The notes under the pieces: generated by a model
The model's input: the letters and a program-made list of their open reading frames with translations, nothing else
What the model was told of the DNA's origin: nothing
Databases searched by the model: none
Source: an uncultured Collinsella sp.
GTDB lineage: Bacteria > Actinomycetota > Coriobacteriia > Coriobacteriales > Coriobacteriaceae
Direction: 5' to 3'
Length of the DNA stretch: 13,390 nt
NCBI GenBank assembly: GCA_905198825.1
Contig: CAJKEF010000010.1
Span: 1-13,390, forward strand
Made by a program: the position numbers and the translations under genes
Shown here: piece by piece, positions 7,534 to 13,390 of the stretch
Numbering within the stretch: position 1 is the first letter of the stretch
Layout of the letters: each line of letters starts with the position of its first letter

Positions 7534-7842
7534 CTAGGGGCGATATCGTAGGAATACGACCGGGAGAGCCGGGGCCAGATTGCCCGGGTTGCCCGGTCGG
7601 CTCGCGCGACGGCGCGGCGGTTCCACAGAAAGCTCTCCGGACTTCACACTGTTTCTGATCGCATTGTAGACAGCCATCTCGTCTTCGCTGTCGGCGAGCA
7701 CGCGGTGTGCGTCGTCGTTTTGGATGTCCAGTAAATCTCGAAGGTCCTCCATGCACCAGCGTCCGAGATCTGGCCATGCGCGTTGCGCGAGCTGATAAGT
7801 GTCGATTGCGATGTTGTAGTTAAAGTCCAGGCCAAAGCCGTC
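7534..7842 (-). pseudogene. 3' fragment of a DEDDh 3'-5' exonuclease (DnaQ-like) gene
   Basis: The minus-strand frame reads NYNIAIDTYQLAQRAWPDLG, then MEDLRDLLDIQNDDAHRVLA followed by DSEDEMAVYNAIRNSV. This fits the second half of a DnaQ-type exonuclease domain: the 'DTxxLA...P.L' helix, 'L..LL.I' and the Exo III motif AHRVLAD (HxxxxD). The Exo I segment (DxE) and the first part of Exo II are missing, since an in-frame TAA at 7870-7872 closes the frame just upstream. After residue GEL the sequence becomes Pro/Arg/Gly-rich and unlike the family. The first ATG (7752) would give only 72 residues without a catalytic core. It converges on the plus-strand membrane-protein gene with 12 bp between stops. 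Confidence 0.65.
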
Positions 7843-7860
7843 CCAGGCAGAACGGCTTTG
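7833..7860. terminator. Hairpin CAAAGCCGT/ACGGCTTTG
   Basis: A perfect 9-bp stem (7833-7841 with 7852-7860) closes a 10-nt loop; on the plus strand it runs into TTTCCTTG. It resembles a weak plus-strand terminator, although its minus-strand reading overlaps the start of the exonuclease-like frame. Function is uncertain. Confidence 0.35.
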
Positions 7861-7892
7861 TTTCCTTGATTATCAACTTTATCCGGACACTT

Positions 7893-7928
7893 CCCGCATT
7901 CATCCGTGTGTGTACGGATGAATGCGGG
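7893..7928. repeat. 15-bp perfect inverted repeat
   Basis: CCCGCATTCATCCGT (7893-7907) pairs perfectly with ACGGATGAATGCGGG (7914-7928) around a GTGTGT loop. No T-tract follows on either strand, so a standard intrinsic terminator is unlikely. It sits 9 bp from a second perfect hairpin downstream of the minus-strand ABC operon. Possible roles are mRNA 3'-end protection, an attenuating structure or a mobile-element end. Confidence 0.65.
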
Positions 7929-7937
7929 GCCCGATAG

Positions 7938-7966
7938 CCCGGCGGCCTGATCGGCAGGCCGCCGGG
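7938..7966 (-). terminator. GC-rich hairpin directly after the ABC operon
   Basis: CCCGGCGGCCTG (7938-7949) pairs perfectly with CAGGCCGCCGGG (7955-7966) around a 5-nt loop. On the minus strand it begins 5 bp after the stop codon of the last gene of the ABC operon, so it is well placed to end or stabilise that transcript. The missing U-tract lowers confidence that it terminates on its own. Confidence 0.5.
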
Positions 7967-7971
7967 AACTC

Positions 7972-8400
7972 TCACTCCTCGATAAAAGCCGGCACTCGGT
8001 TAGTCCTACGCATCTTGAAATCGCCAGACTCGTGGGAGACGTAGAGAATGCCGTCCATCCCATCTCGCGATGCATATGAAAGGTGAACAGAACCGCAATC
8101 CGCTCCATCATTGTCGAGAAGATCAAACGAATTCGGATCGCTCGTTGCGGCCAAACGACCACTCAGACAAGAGCCATCGTCATTACAGATTTGCCATTCC
8201 ATGTCTTCGCCTGCAAGAATCGCCATAGACGGCCTGGTCGCGCCATCGTTGACATACATCCCGTCTATGCCAAACCCATTTTCAGCGCCATCGATGAACG
8301 ACTGCTCGGACCTATACCTCGCAAATGATGCACATAGCACCATTGCAAGACAAAGTACAAAGCCAACAATCGCTATCTTTGCATAGCTCTTGCCTATCAT
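7972..8400 (-). CDS. Membrane-anchored extracytoplasmic protein linked to the ABC transporter
   Basis: With the ATG at 8400 the product is 142 residues: a short basic N-terminus (MIGKSYAK), one membrane helix (about residues 8-25) and a 115-residue acidic domain likely outside the membrane, with three cysteines (two in CNDDGSC, one in ADCGSVHLSY). A GTG at 8409 is in frame, but it lies inside the Shine-Dalgarno sequence GGAGGTG (8407-8413), which is 6 bp from ATG 8400, so the ATG is the better start. It begins 1 bp after the transporter stop, implying tight coupling. The cysteine after the helix does not form a proper lipobox. I do not recognise the family; a transporter accessory, substrate-binding or self-protection role is inferred from position only. 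Confidence 0.75.
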   Translation of the reverse strand: MIGKSYAKIAIVGFVLCLAMVLCASFARYRSEQSFIDGAENGFGIDGMYVNDGATRPSMAILAGEDMEWQICNDDGSCLSGRLAATSDPNSFDLLDNDGADCGSVHLSYASRDGMDGILYVSHESGDFKMRRTNRVPAFIEE

Positions 8401-8401
8401 G

Positions 8402-10216
8402 TCATTCACCTCCTTCGTATGTATCGAGGTATTCCTGCTTGAGCGTCTGCGAGGACGACTTGATCTTTTCCACGAGCGTGCCGGCCTCGATGAAGTAGAA
8501 CGAGCTGGTGAGGTCTGCCAGGTCGTCGAGCAGATGGCTTGAAATGAGCACGCTGCGTCCCCGCGCCACTTCGCTGCGCATCGCGTCGCAGGAGGTTTTC
8601 CGCTTTCCCGGATCGAGGCCGTTCAGCGGTTCATCGAGGATGAGGTACGGGCAATCGGTCGATATCGCCATGGCAAGCTTTACCTGCTGCTTCATTCCTG
8701 TCGAGAGTTTACGGGTCGGCTTGTCGAGATATGGGGAGATTCCGAGGGAGTCGCAGAGCGAGTCGATGTCGGCGGCCGATTTCCACGCCTCCCTAACGAA
8801 AGCAAGGTGCTCGATGGCCGATAGCGTGGGATAGAGATCCGCGCTGCCCGAAGAGCTCAGGTAGACGAGTTCTGCAAATTCGGCTGATCGACGTTGGCAG
8901 ATTCCGTCTGCCGCCAGGCTTCCCGAGCGGATGCGGGTGGGAAATTGGCCCGACAGCGCTTCAAGAAGGGTGGTTTTCCCCGAGCCGTTGGGAGCAACGA
9001 GGCCCGCCGCCGTTCCCGGGCTCAGGAAAAGCGACCCGATTGAAAGTATCGTCGTGCTTCCGTATCCCACGCTCGCGTCCAGAAGCTCGAGCCCATGGTG
9101 CTTTTTCGCGGGTCCAGGCTGTTTGGGGGAACGTGTCGCAACGGCGCCGACCGCAAAAAAGACCGCGACGTATGCCAGGGCCACGGCAAGCATCGATGCG
9201 CTGCCTGAACCGGAGCCAATGAATTCTGTCGGGAAGCATCCTACGTAACCCGTTGCCTCGATAGGCGAGAATACGGCCAGCGGCAGGAGCCCGAGCACGG
9301 CGTTATGCCCTAGTGCCGAATCGGACAGTAACGGGAATGCCGGGGCCGCGACAAGCAGCGCGGAGGTAAGGGGGCCCGCGAGGACGCGCCTCGTTGCGGT
9401 CGATAGGACGGCGGAGCAAACGGATATCAAGGTTCCGCCCGCAAGCAGCGCGAGAAGCAGGGCTGTGAAGACGTTTCCCGCGGTCGTGGTGGTAAGCGCG
9501 CCGTCATGGAAGAAGGCGATCGGGTACCCAATTTGCCCGAAGCCGTTTAGGGCCAAGGCGTAAATGCCCCCGGGTGCGAGGCCGGCGAGGAGCATCGCGG
9601 TCCCCGCGACGATTATCGAAAACACGATCTGGATAAGGCGCCGGAATTTGGGCACGGGCGCCTTTGCCGCCAGGGTCCCGGGCCTTGTGGCGCCGAGCAC
9701 GAGTATCGACGAGAGAAGGAAGGGGATGAAGGGAAGGAAAGACGGCGCCGTGGCAATGGCGTAAGGCAGGAAGGAAAGGAATGGCAGGTCGTTTGCGGAG
9801 GCCGGGATATCCGTGATGCCGGAGCTGCTCAGGGCACGGCAATATGCGAGCGCTGCGTCATTGGTCTCTTGGTCTCCCACGATGGACCCGGATTGGAAGC
9901 CTTCGTCCATGAGCGCGTAGTAGCTCTCGGCAGAATCGAGAAAGGCGGCGTCGGTTTGAGCGGCGAGGGCGGCGTTCGCGTATCTTGCAAGCTCCGCGTC
10001 ATTTTGCTGCTCTGGAGATAGGTCTGTGCCGCTGGCCTGGGGCGCGCGCGTATTGAATGCGTCGACAAAGCTCTGCATGCCCTGTTTCATAAAGAAGGGC
10101 CCGTAGATGGGTGAATTGAACGCAATGGGGACGGAAAAGGCTGCAGCGAGAACGAGCGTACAAATCCATACGGCCTTGTCTCTTAGGATTAGTTTGAGAA
10201 GAAGTCGACAGTACAT
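8402..10216 (-). CDS. ABC transporter, ABC-2-like membrane domain fused to a C-terminal ATPase
   Basis: This 604-residue protein combines a permease and an ATPase. The N-terminal part has a first helix at about residues 17-33, an approximately 110-residue polar segment likely outside the cell, then about five more helices up to residue 360. That layout matches ABC-2 permeases with a large loop after TM1. The C-terminal ATPase has Walker A APNGSGKTT (K414; the usual first glycine is alanine), signature LSTGMKQQ (about 504-511), Walker B YLILDEP (D528, E529) and the H-loop ISSHLLDD. AGGTG 7 bp before the ATG supports the start. It is followed at once by the anchored protein gene. The substrate cannot be read from sequence; export of a peptide or self-protection is plausible. 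The order membrane domain then ATPase in one chain is uncommon for ABC-2 systems. Confidence 0.9.
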   Translation of the reverse strand: MYCRLLLKLILRDKAVWICTLVLAAAFSVPIAFNSPIYGPFFMKQGMQSFVDAFNTRAPQASGTDLSPEQQNDAELARYANAALAAQTDAAFLDSAESYYALMDEGFQSGSIVGDQETNDAALAYCRALSSSGITDIPASANDLPFLSFLPYAIATAPSFLPFIPFLLSSILVLGATRPGTLAAKAPVPKFRRLIQIVFSIIVAGTAMLLAGLAPGGIYALALNGFGQIGYPIAFFHDGALTTTTAGNVFTALLLALLAGGTLISVCSAVLSTATRRVLAGPLTSALLVAAPAFPLLSDSALGHNAVLGLLPLAVFSPIEATGYVGCFPTEFIGSGSGSASMLAVALAYVAVFFAVGAVATRSPKQPGPAKKHHGLELLDASVGYGSTTILSIGSLFLSPGTAAGLVAPNGSGKTTLLEALSGQFPTRIRSGSLAADGICQRRSAEFAELVYLSSSGSADLYPTLSAIEHLAFVREAWKSAADIDSLCDSLGISPYLDKPTRKLSTGMKQQVKLAMAISTDCPYLILDEPLNGLDPGKRKTSCDAMRSEVARGRSVLISSHLLDDLADLTSSFYFIEAGTLVEKIKSSSQTLKQEYLDTYEGGE

Positions 10217-10304
10217 TTAGAAGCACCTACGTTCCTCAAAGAATTGTTAGATTAAAAGTAACAGACCGGATGAAGATGCGTAAGATGGGGGCGAGGCGAA
10301 TGGC

Positions 10305-10329
10305 TGAACGGTATCGATACGCGGGTTCA
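10305..10329. promoter_or_regulatory. Nested inverted repeats in the ABC leader, candidate operator
   Basis: The 10-bp palindrome GTATCGATAC (10311-10320) is enclosed by TGAAC (10305-10309) and GTTCA (10325-10329). It lies just downstream, on the minus strand, of a TATAAT hexamer, a common place for a repressor site. No regulator gene is visible in the window. Confidence 0.35.
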
Positions 10330-10334
10330 ACGGT

Positions 10335-10340
10335 ATTATA
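10335..10340 (-). promoter_or_regulatory. Possible -10 element (TATAAT) for the ABC fusion gene
   Basis: A perfect TATAAT is read on the minus strand about 120 bp upstream of the ABC fusion start, inside the 153-bp gap between the two ATPase genes. No good -35 lies at 16-18 bp, so activity would need an activator or a weak -35. The resulting leader would be about 110 nt. Confidence 0.3.
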
Positions 10341-10369
10341 TTGACCACATAGATTTTTAACTTGCATTT

Positions 10370-11022
10370 CTACCCGCCCTTTTCGTAGAGTCGCCGATAC
10401 GTGCTTAGCGCACCCTCGGCGCGTCCGGCAGGCTTTGCGAAATGGGATCCAGGAGACTTCGGCGCAGCATCATCTTGCGGAATGCTTCTAATGAGCCTCC
10501 CATCCTTCAAAAACAGAATCTCATCGCACAGCCTATCGACCGAATCCAAGATGTGGGATGACATGATGATGCACGTACCAGAATCGGCCAGCTTCCTGAG
10601 AATCTCGGAATGCAAGTCCACCCTGCTGGGGTCGAGCGCGTTCATGGGCTCATCTAATAGAAGGTACCGCGCGCCCGTCGCATACGCAATCGCCAGGGTA
10701 AGCTGCTGCTTCATGCCCTGGCTCAGAGTGCGGATCCTCATCTTCGCGAACTCGCCTATCTGCGTTTGTTCCACTATCTCTTCGATATCGCGAGCATGCG
10801 GCCACATATCGCAAACCATCTTGAGGTGATCTTCCGCACGCAATCCGGGATACAGCAGCGTCCCCTCACCAGGTGCATAGAAGATCATAGAACGGACCTC
10901 TCTCGCACCCGTACCCTGCACCTCATCCAGAACGATGCTCCCGTCCACGCGAGGACCCGGCAAACCTGCCATCGCACGCAGCAACGTCGTCTTTCCATGC
11001 CCGTTCGGAGCGACGAGACCGT
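10370..11022 (-). pseudogene. ABC transporter ATPase, N-terminus lost at a recombination junction
   Basis: About 217 residues of an ABC ATPase are present: Walker A VAPNGHGKTT, the Q-loop region around MIFYAPGEGTLLYPGL, signature LSQGMKQQ, Walker B YLLLDEPMNALDP and H-loop MSSHILD, with an intact C-terminus (RRLYEKGG). The first 25-30 residues expected before Walker A, including the A-loop aromatic residue, are missing because at about 11020-11025 the sequence changes into an integrase fragment. Only a TTG at 11038 could start the frame, and it lies inside the integrase part with no ribosome binding site. It resembles the ATPase half of the downstream fusion (same Ala in Walker A, same GMKQQ), so the two were probably partners or paralogues. 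It is likely inactive unless fused expression occurs. Confidence 0.82.
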
Positions 11023-11180
11023 CGCCACACGTTCGCAACGCAGTGGATCCGCCAAGGCGGCGATATCAAGGCGCTCCAATCGATCCTCGGCCACAAGGAC
11101 GCCATGGCGACGCTCAACGTCTACGCCGACATCGAGCCCATCTCCAAAATCCATAACATGCTGCGCGCCACGCCGATCCG
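11023..11180 (+). pseudogene. C-terminal fragment of a tyrosine recombinase/integrase
   Basis: The plus-strand frame reads RHTFATQWIRQGGDIKALQ, then SILGHKDAMATLNVYADIEP, SKIHNMLRA. This is the typical C-terminal end of phage/ICE tyrosine recombinases, with the Arg-His of the 'RHTFAT' box, the LGH histidine and the nucleophilic tyrosine in NVYAD (codon 11122-11124). All of the N-terminal and core-binding regions and the first catalytic Arg are missing, so it cannot be active. It joins head-to-head to the truncated ABC ATPase near 11022. After about 11180 the frame continues with Arg/Ser-rich sequence that looks out of frame. Confidence 0.85.
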
Positions 11181-11186
11181 GGTCCC

Positions 11187-11400
11187 ATGTTCCAACAGAG
11201 GATCCAGGAGTCCATCGAGACGCTCCAGGCGTTCGGCTACGGCATCACCGAGCCGGACGACCGAAATATCGCCATACGCGACGTGAAGACGAACAGTTGG
11301 CTCTAGCTCACCGAGTACGCGGCAGTGCTGGGCCCATCCCAACTGAGGTCACGGTGGTCCGATAGGGGCGCCGCCCGCGGCATGCGCCGCGGAGCGGTAT
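11187..11400 (+). pseudogene. Decayed reading frame after the integrase, possible excisionase-like remnant
   Basis: In a different frame from the integrase, an ATG at 11187 gives 39 residues (MFQQRIQESIETLQAFGYG onward to TNSWL) before a TAG at 11304-11306. The same frame then continues as LTEYAAVLGPSQLRSRWSDR. The 'SWL-LTEYAAVLG' pattern loosely resembles the start of small helix-turn-helix excisionase or MerR-like domains ('WLTxxEYA..LG'). A frameshift and an internal stop would make this a broken accessory gene of the same mobile element. No good ribosome binding site is seen. The similarity is short and the assignment weak. Confidence 0.35.
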
Positions 11401-11702
11401 CCCCTACCGAAGGGCGGGGATGCCCTCCGCTTCCAGTTCGGAATCAGCCGTCGGAGGCGTTCGGCTGACTGTGGGAACGGCCTGTCCGCTCAATGTGTTC
11501 GGCTGAGATCGGAAATCAACCCAACACGAGCCGGACACGCGCCAGACGGCTCTTCCCCGTACGGCCTTCCCCCTTACGCTCATGTTGCAGGCATGTAACG
11601 CCGCAGCGAGCGCGCCTTTTTTGCGCCAGACAGGTACAATGATGAACACTGTACCGTAGCGGAGCGCCCCGCGCGCGCCGCAACCACGCGAAAGGGTTTC
11701 CC
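11401..11702. other. Intergenic leader before the ACT gene, with short repeats
   Basis: No gene is supportable. The stretch has a direct repeat GTTCGGCTGA (11459-11468 and 11497-11506), the first copy forming a small stem with TCAGCCG (11444-11450), a stem GAGCC/GGCTC (11528-11552), and a -10-like TACAAT (11635-11640) about 60 bp before the ACT gene without a clear -35. It probably holds the promoter of the ACT-citrate synthase genes and the right edge of the accessory block. Confidence 0.45.
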
Positions 11703-11990
11703 ATGGCCGAGATCTCGTCCTCCCGTATCGTCATCACCGTCCTTGGCAAGAACCGCCCCGGCATCGTCGCCGGCGTCACCCGTGTCCTAGGCGAGGCCAA
11801 CGTCGACATCCGCGACATCACGCAGTCCATTATCGAGGACATCTTCACCATGACCATGCTGGCCGACACCGCCGAGTCCAAGCTCGACTTCGCCGAGCTG
11901 CAGAAGGCCCTGGCCGAGGCCGGCGAGCTTTCGGGCGTCAACGTGTCCATCCAGCGCGAGGACGTCTTTAACTTTATGTACCGCCTGTAG
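11703..11990 (+). CDS. ACT domain-containing protein (UPF0237 family)
   Basis: The 95-residue protein is a single ACT domain with the opening strand RIVITVLGKNRPGIVAGVT, where the 'GKNRPGIV' turn is the usual small-molecule or dimer-contact loop, then a helix, the VDIRDITQSI strand and FTMTMLADT. The C-terminal NVSIQREDVFNFMYRL is typical of the UPF0237 family of small stand-alone ACT proteins in anaerobes. These are presumed amino-acid-sensing regulators, but their partners are mostly unknown. ATG 11703 is preceded by AAAGGG (11691-11696). It lies 77 bp before the citrate synthase and may be co-transcribed with it. Confidence 0.92.
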   Translation: MAEISSSRIVITVLGKNRPGIVAGVTRVLGEANVDIRDITQSIIEDIFTMTMLADTAESKLDFAELQKALAEAGELSGVNVSIQREDVFNFMYRL

Positions 11991-12067
11991 CGAACAAGCC
12001 GCTCGGGGCAGCTTGACGTCATATCGTCCAAGCGCGCGGCCCCAAAGCGGACCGGAGAGGAGCGCGC

Positions 12068-13390
12068 ATGGCCTACGACGCCAAGAAAATCTACTACCGC
12101 TTCGACGATCACCTGAGCCGCCTGGTTCTGGATTACGAGGCGAGCCGTCAGATTTCGCCCGAAAGCGAAAACCTCTACCACGGCCTGCCGACCGCCCCGT
12201 ACGACGAGGACCTGTTCGTAGAGCACAACGTCAAGCGCGGCCTGCGCAATGCCGACGGCTCGGGCGTGGTCGCGGGCCTTACCCGCATCTCGGACGTGCA
12301 CGGCTACAACAAGGTCGACGGCAAAGTCGTGCCCGATCAGGGCAAGCTCACGCTTCGTGGCTACAGCATCGAGGATCTGGTCAACAACGCCCAGGCCGAG
12401 AACCGCTACGGCTACGAAGAGGTCGCCTATCTGCTTATCACGGGTTCGCTGCCCAACAAGGAAGAGCTCGACGGCTTTTGCGAGCGCCTGGGTGCTTTTA
12501 GGCACCTGAGCGACGAATACGTCCGTGAGTTCCCCATGACCACGGTGTCGTCGAGCATCATGAATGTGCTTCAGCGCGCCGTGCTGCTGCTCTACGCCTT
12601 CGACGCCGAGCCCGACGCCATTACACCCGAGCACGAAATCGACGTCGCCATCTCCATGCTCGCCCGTCTCCCCCGCATCGCCGCCTTCGCGCATATGGCC
12701 TCGGTCGCCAAGCGCCGCGGCTCCGAGGTTCATGTACCGCACCCCACACCCGGCCTCTCCACCGCCGAGACCATCCTGCAGGTGTTGCGCGGCGGCATGG
12801 CATTCACCCGCGACGAAGCCATGCTGCTCGACGTGATGCTCATGCTGCATGCCGAGCACGGCGGCGGCAACAACTCCACGTTCGCCTGCCGCGTGCTGTC
12901 CTCATCGGCCACCGACCCGTATTCCGCCTACGCCGCGGCTATCGGCTCGCTCAAGGGCCCGCGCCACGGCGGCGCCAATGCCAAGGTCGTGTCTATGCAC
13001 GAGGACATCCGCGCGCATGTCTCCAATTGGGAGGACGAGGACGAGGTCGCGGCCTACCTGGGCAAGATCCTCGACAAGCAGGCCTTCGACGGCACCGGCC
13101 TCATCTACGGCATGGGCCACGCCGTCTATACGCTCAGCGACCCGCGCGCCGAGGTGTGCCGCCGTTACGCGCGCACGCTTGCCGCCAAGAAGGACTTGGG
13201 CGAGGAGTTCGCGCTCATCGAGCGCATCGAGCGCTTGGCACCCCAGGTCATGCGCGACCACGGCATGACCAAGCCCATCTGCGCCAACATCGACCTGTAC
13301 ACGGGCTTTATCTACAAGATGCTCGGCGTGCCCGAAACGCTTTTTACGCCGCTTTTCGCCGTCGCCCGCATGGCTGGCTGGTCGGCACAC
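12068..13390 (+). CDS. Citrate synthase (citrate/2-methylcitrate synthase family), 3' end outside window
   Basis: The enzyme condenses oxaloacetate with acetyl-CoA to citrate; in anaerobes this usually feeds a partial TCA route to 2-oxoglutarate and glutamate. The frame from ATG 12068 stays open for 441 codons to the window edge. GGAGAGGAG lies just upstream. Motifs are LTLRGYSIEDL, YEEVAYLLITGSLP, the catalytic His in HAEHGGGNNSTF (H264), KGPRHGGAN (H300), and GMGHAVYTLSDPRAEV, with catalytic Asp D358 and H351. The alanine after 'GH' (instead of the arginine in the common GHRVY form) fits the long citrate-synthase variant of anaerobic Firmicutes and Actinobacteria. Citrate versus methylcitrate preference cannot be decided from sequence, so I give no gene symbol. 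Confidence 0.94.
   Translation, partial: MAYDAKKIYYRFDDHLSRLVLDYEASRQISPESENLYHGLPTAPYDEDLFVEHNVKRGLRNADGSGVVAGLTRISDVHGYNKVDGKVVPDQGKLTLRGYSIEDLVNNAQAENRYGYEEVAYLLITGSLPNKEELDGFCERLGAFRHLSDEYVREFPMTTVSSSIMNVLQRAVLLLYAFDAEPDAITPEHEIDVAISMLARLPRIAAFAHMASVAKRRGSEVHVPHPTPGLSTAETILQVLRGGMAFTRDEAMLLDVMLMLHAEHGGGNNSTFACRVLSSSATDPYSAYAAAIGSLKGPRHGGANAKVVSMHEDIRAHVSNWEDEDEVAAYLGKILDKQAFDGTGLIYGMGHAVYTLSDPRAEVCRRYARTLAAKKDLGEEFALIERIERLAPQVMRDHGMTKPICANIDLYTGFIYKMLGVPETLFTPLFAVARMAGWSAH

Noticed and set aside
7644..8162. 172-aa minus-strand frame
   Set aside because: It overlaps the anchored-protein gene and the exonuclease fragment in another frame, and crosses both perfect hairpins.
10766..11365. 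199-aa plus-strand frame
   Set aside because: It is antisense to the ABC ATPase and out of frame with the integrase fragment.
11020..11702. Search for a direct repeat of the tRNA-Pro 3' end (attR) at the right edge
   Set aside because: No convincing copy of the T-arm/acceptor sequence was found by eye, so no attachment site is annotated.
11516..12859. 447-aa minus-strand frame
   Set aside because: Antisense to the ACT gene and citrate synthase, both of which have strong family motifs.
12902..13390. 162-aa minus-strand frame at the window edge
   Set aside because: Antisense to citrate synthase catalytic motifs.

Overview
The window looks like a chromosomal segment of a GC-rich anaerobic gut actinobacterium of the Coriobacteriia, most likely Collinsella or a close relative. 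I infer this from the high-GC codon use, the style of the housekeeping proteins, the CCA-encoding tRNA and a DUF6273-type protein with the 'PAFCF' C-terminus common in that group. No database comparison was made.

The left part (1-5489) is one tight plus-strand housekeeping run: gpsA (5' end outside the window), rpe, a NifS/IscS-type cysteine desulfurase, a Nif3-family metal protein, a coiled-coil zinc-ribbon protein and coaBC. Gaps are 18 bp or less, and two junctions are 4-bp ATGA overlaps, so co-transcription and translational coupling are likely. A tRNA-Pro(GGG) with its own probable promoter and a strong terminator follows (5498-5690).

The middle part (about 5690-11640) is an accessory, rearranged block. 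In order it holds: about 415 bp of AT-richer sequence with no gene I can support; a 5'-truncated DUF6273 gene (minus); the 3' end of a thioredoxin-fold gene (plus) fused back-to-back to it; an intact plus-strand pair encoding a Sec-exported four-cysteine protein and a 79-residue three-helix membrane protein; a 5'-truncated DEDDh exonuclease fragment (minus); two perfect hairpins; and a minus-strand ABC module. That module has a membrane-anchored 142-aa protein, a 604-aa ABC-2-like permease with its ATPase fused at the C-terminus, and a second ATPase whose first residues were lost where it abuts a tyrosine-recombinase C-terminus. Five truncated genes beside a tRNA, one an integrase remnant, point to repeated insertion and deletion.

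The right part (11703-13390) returns to ordinary chromosomal genes: a small ACT-domain protein and a citrate synthase running off the window.

The most interesting candidate system is the plus-strand cassette at 6665-7521: thioredoxin-like remnant, secreted cysteine-containing precursor, small membrane protein. Its layout resembles a secreted disulfide-containing peptide or bacteriocin with a membrane immunity protein. That function is inference from architecture only; I recognise no named family for either intact protein.
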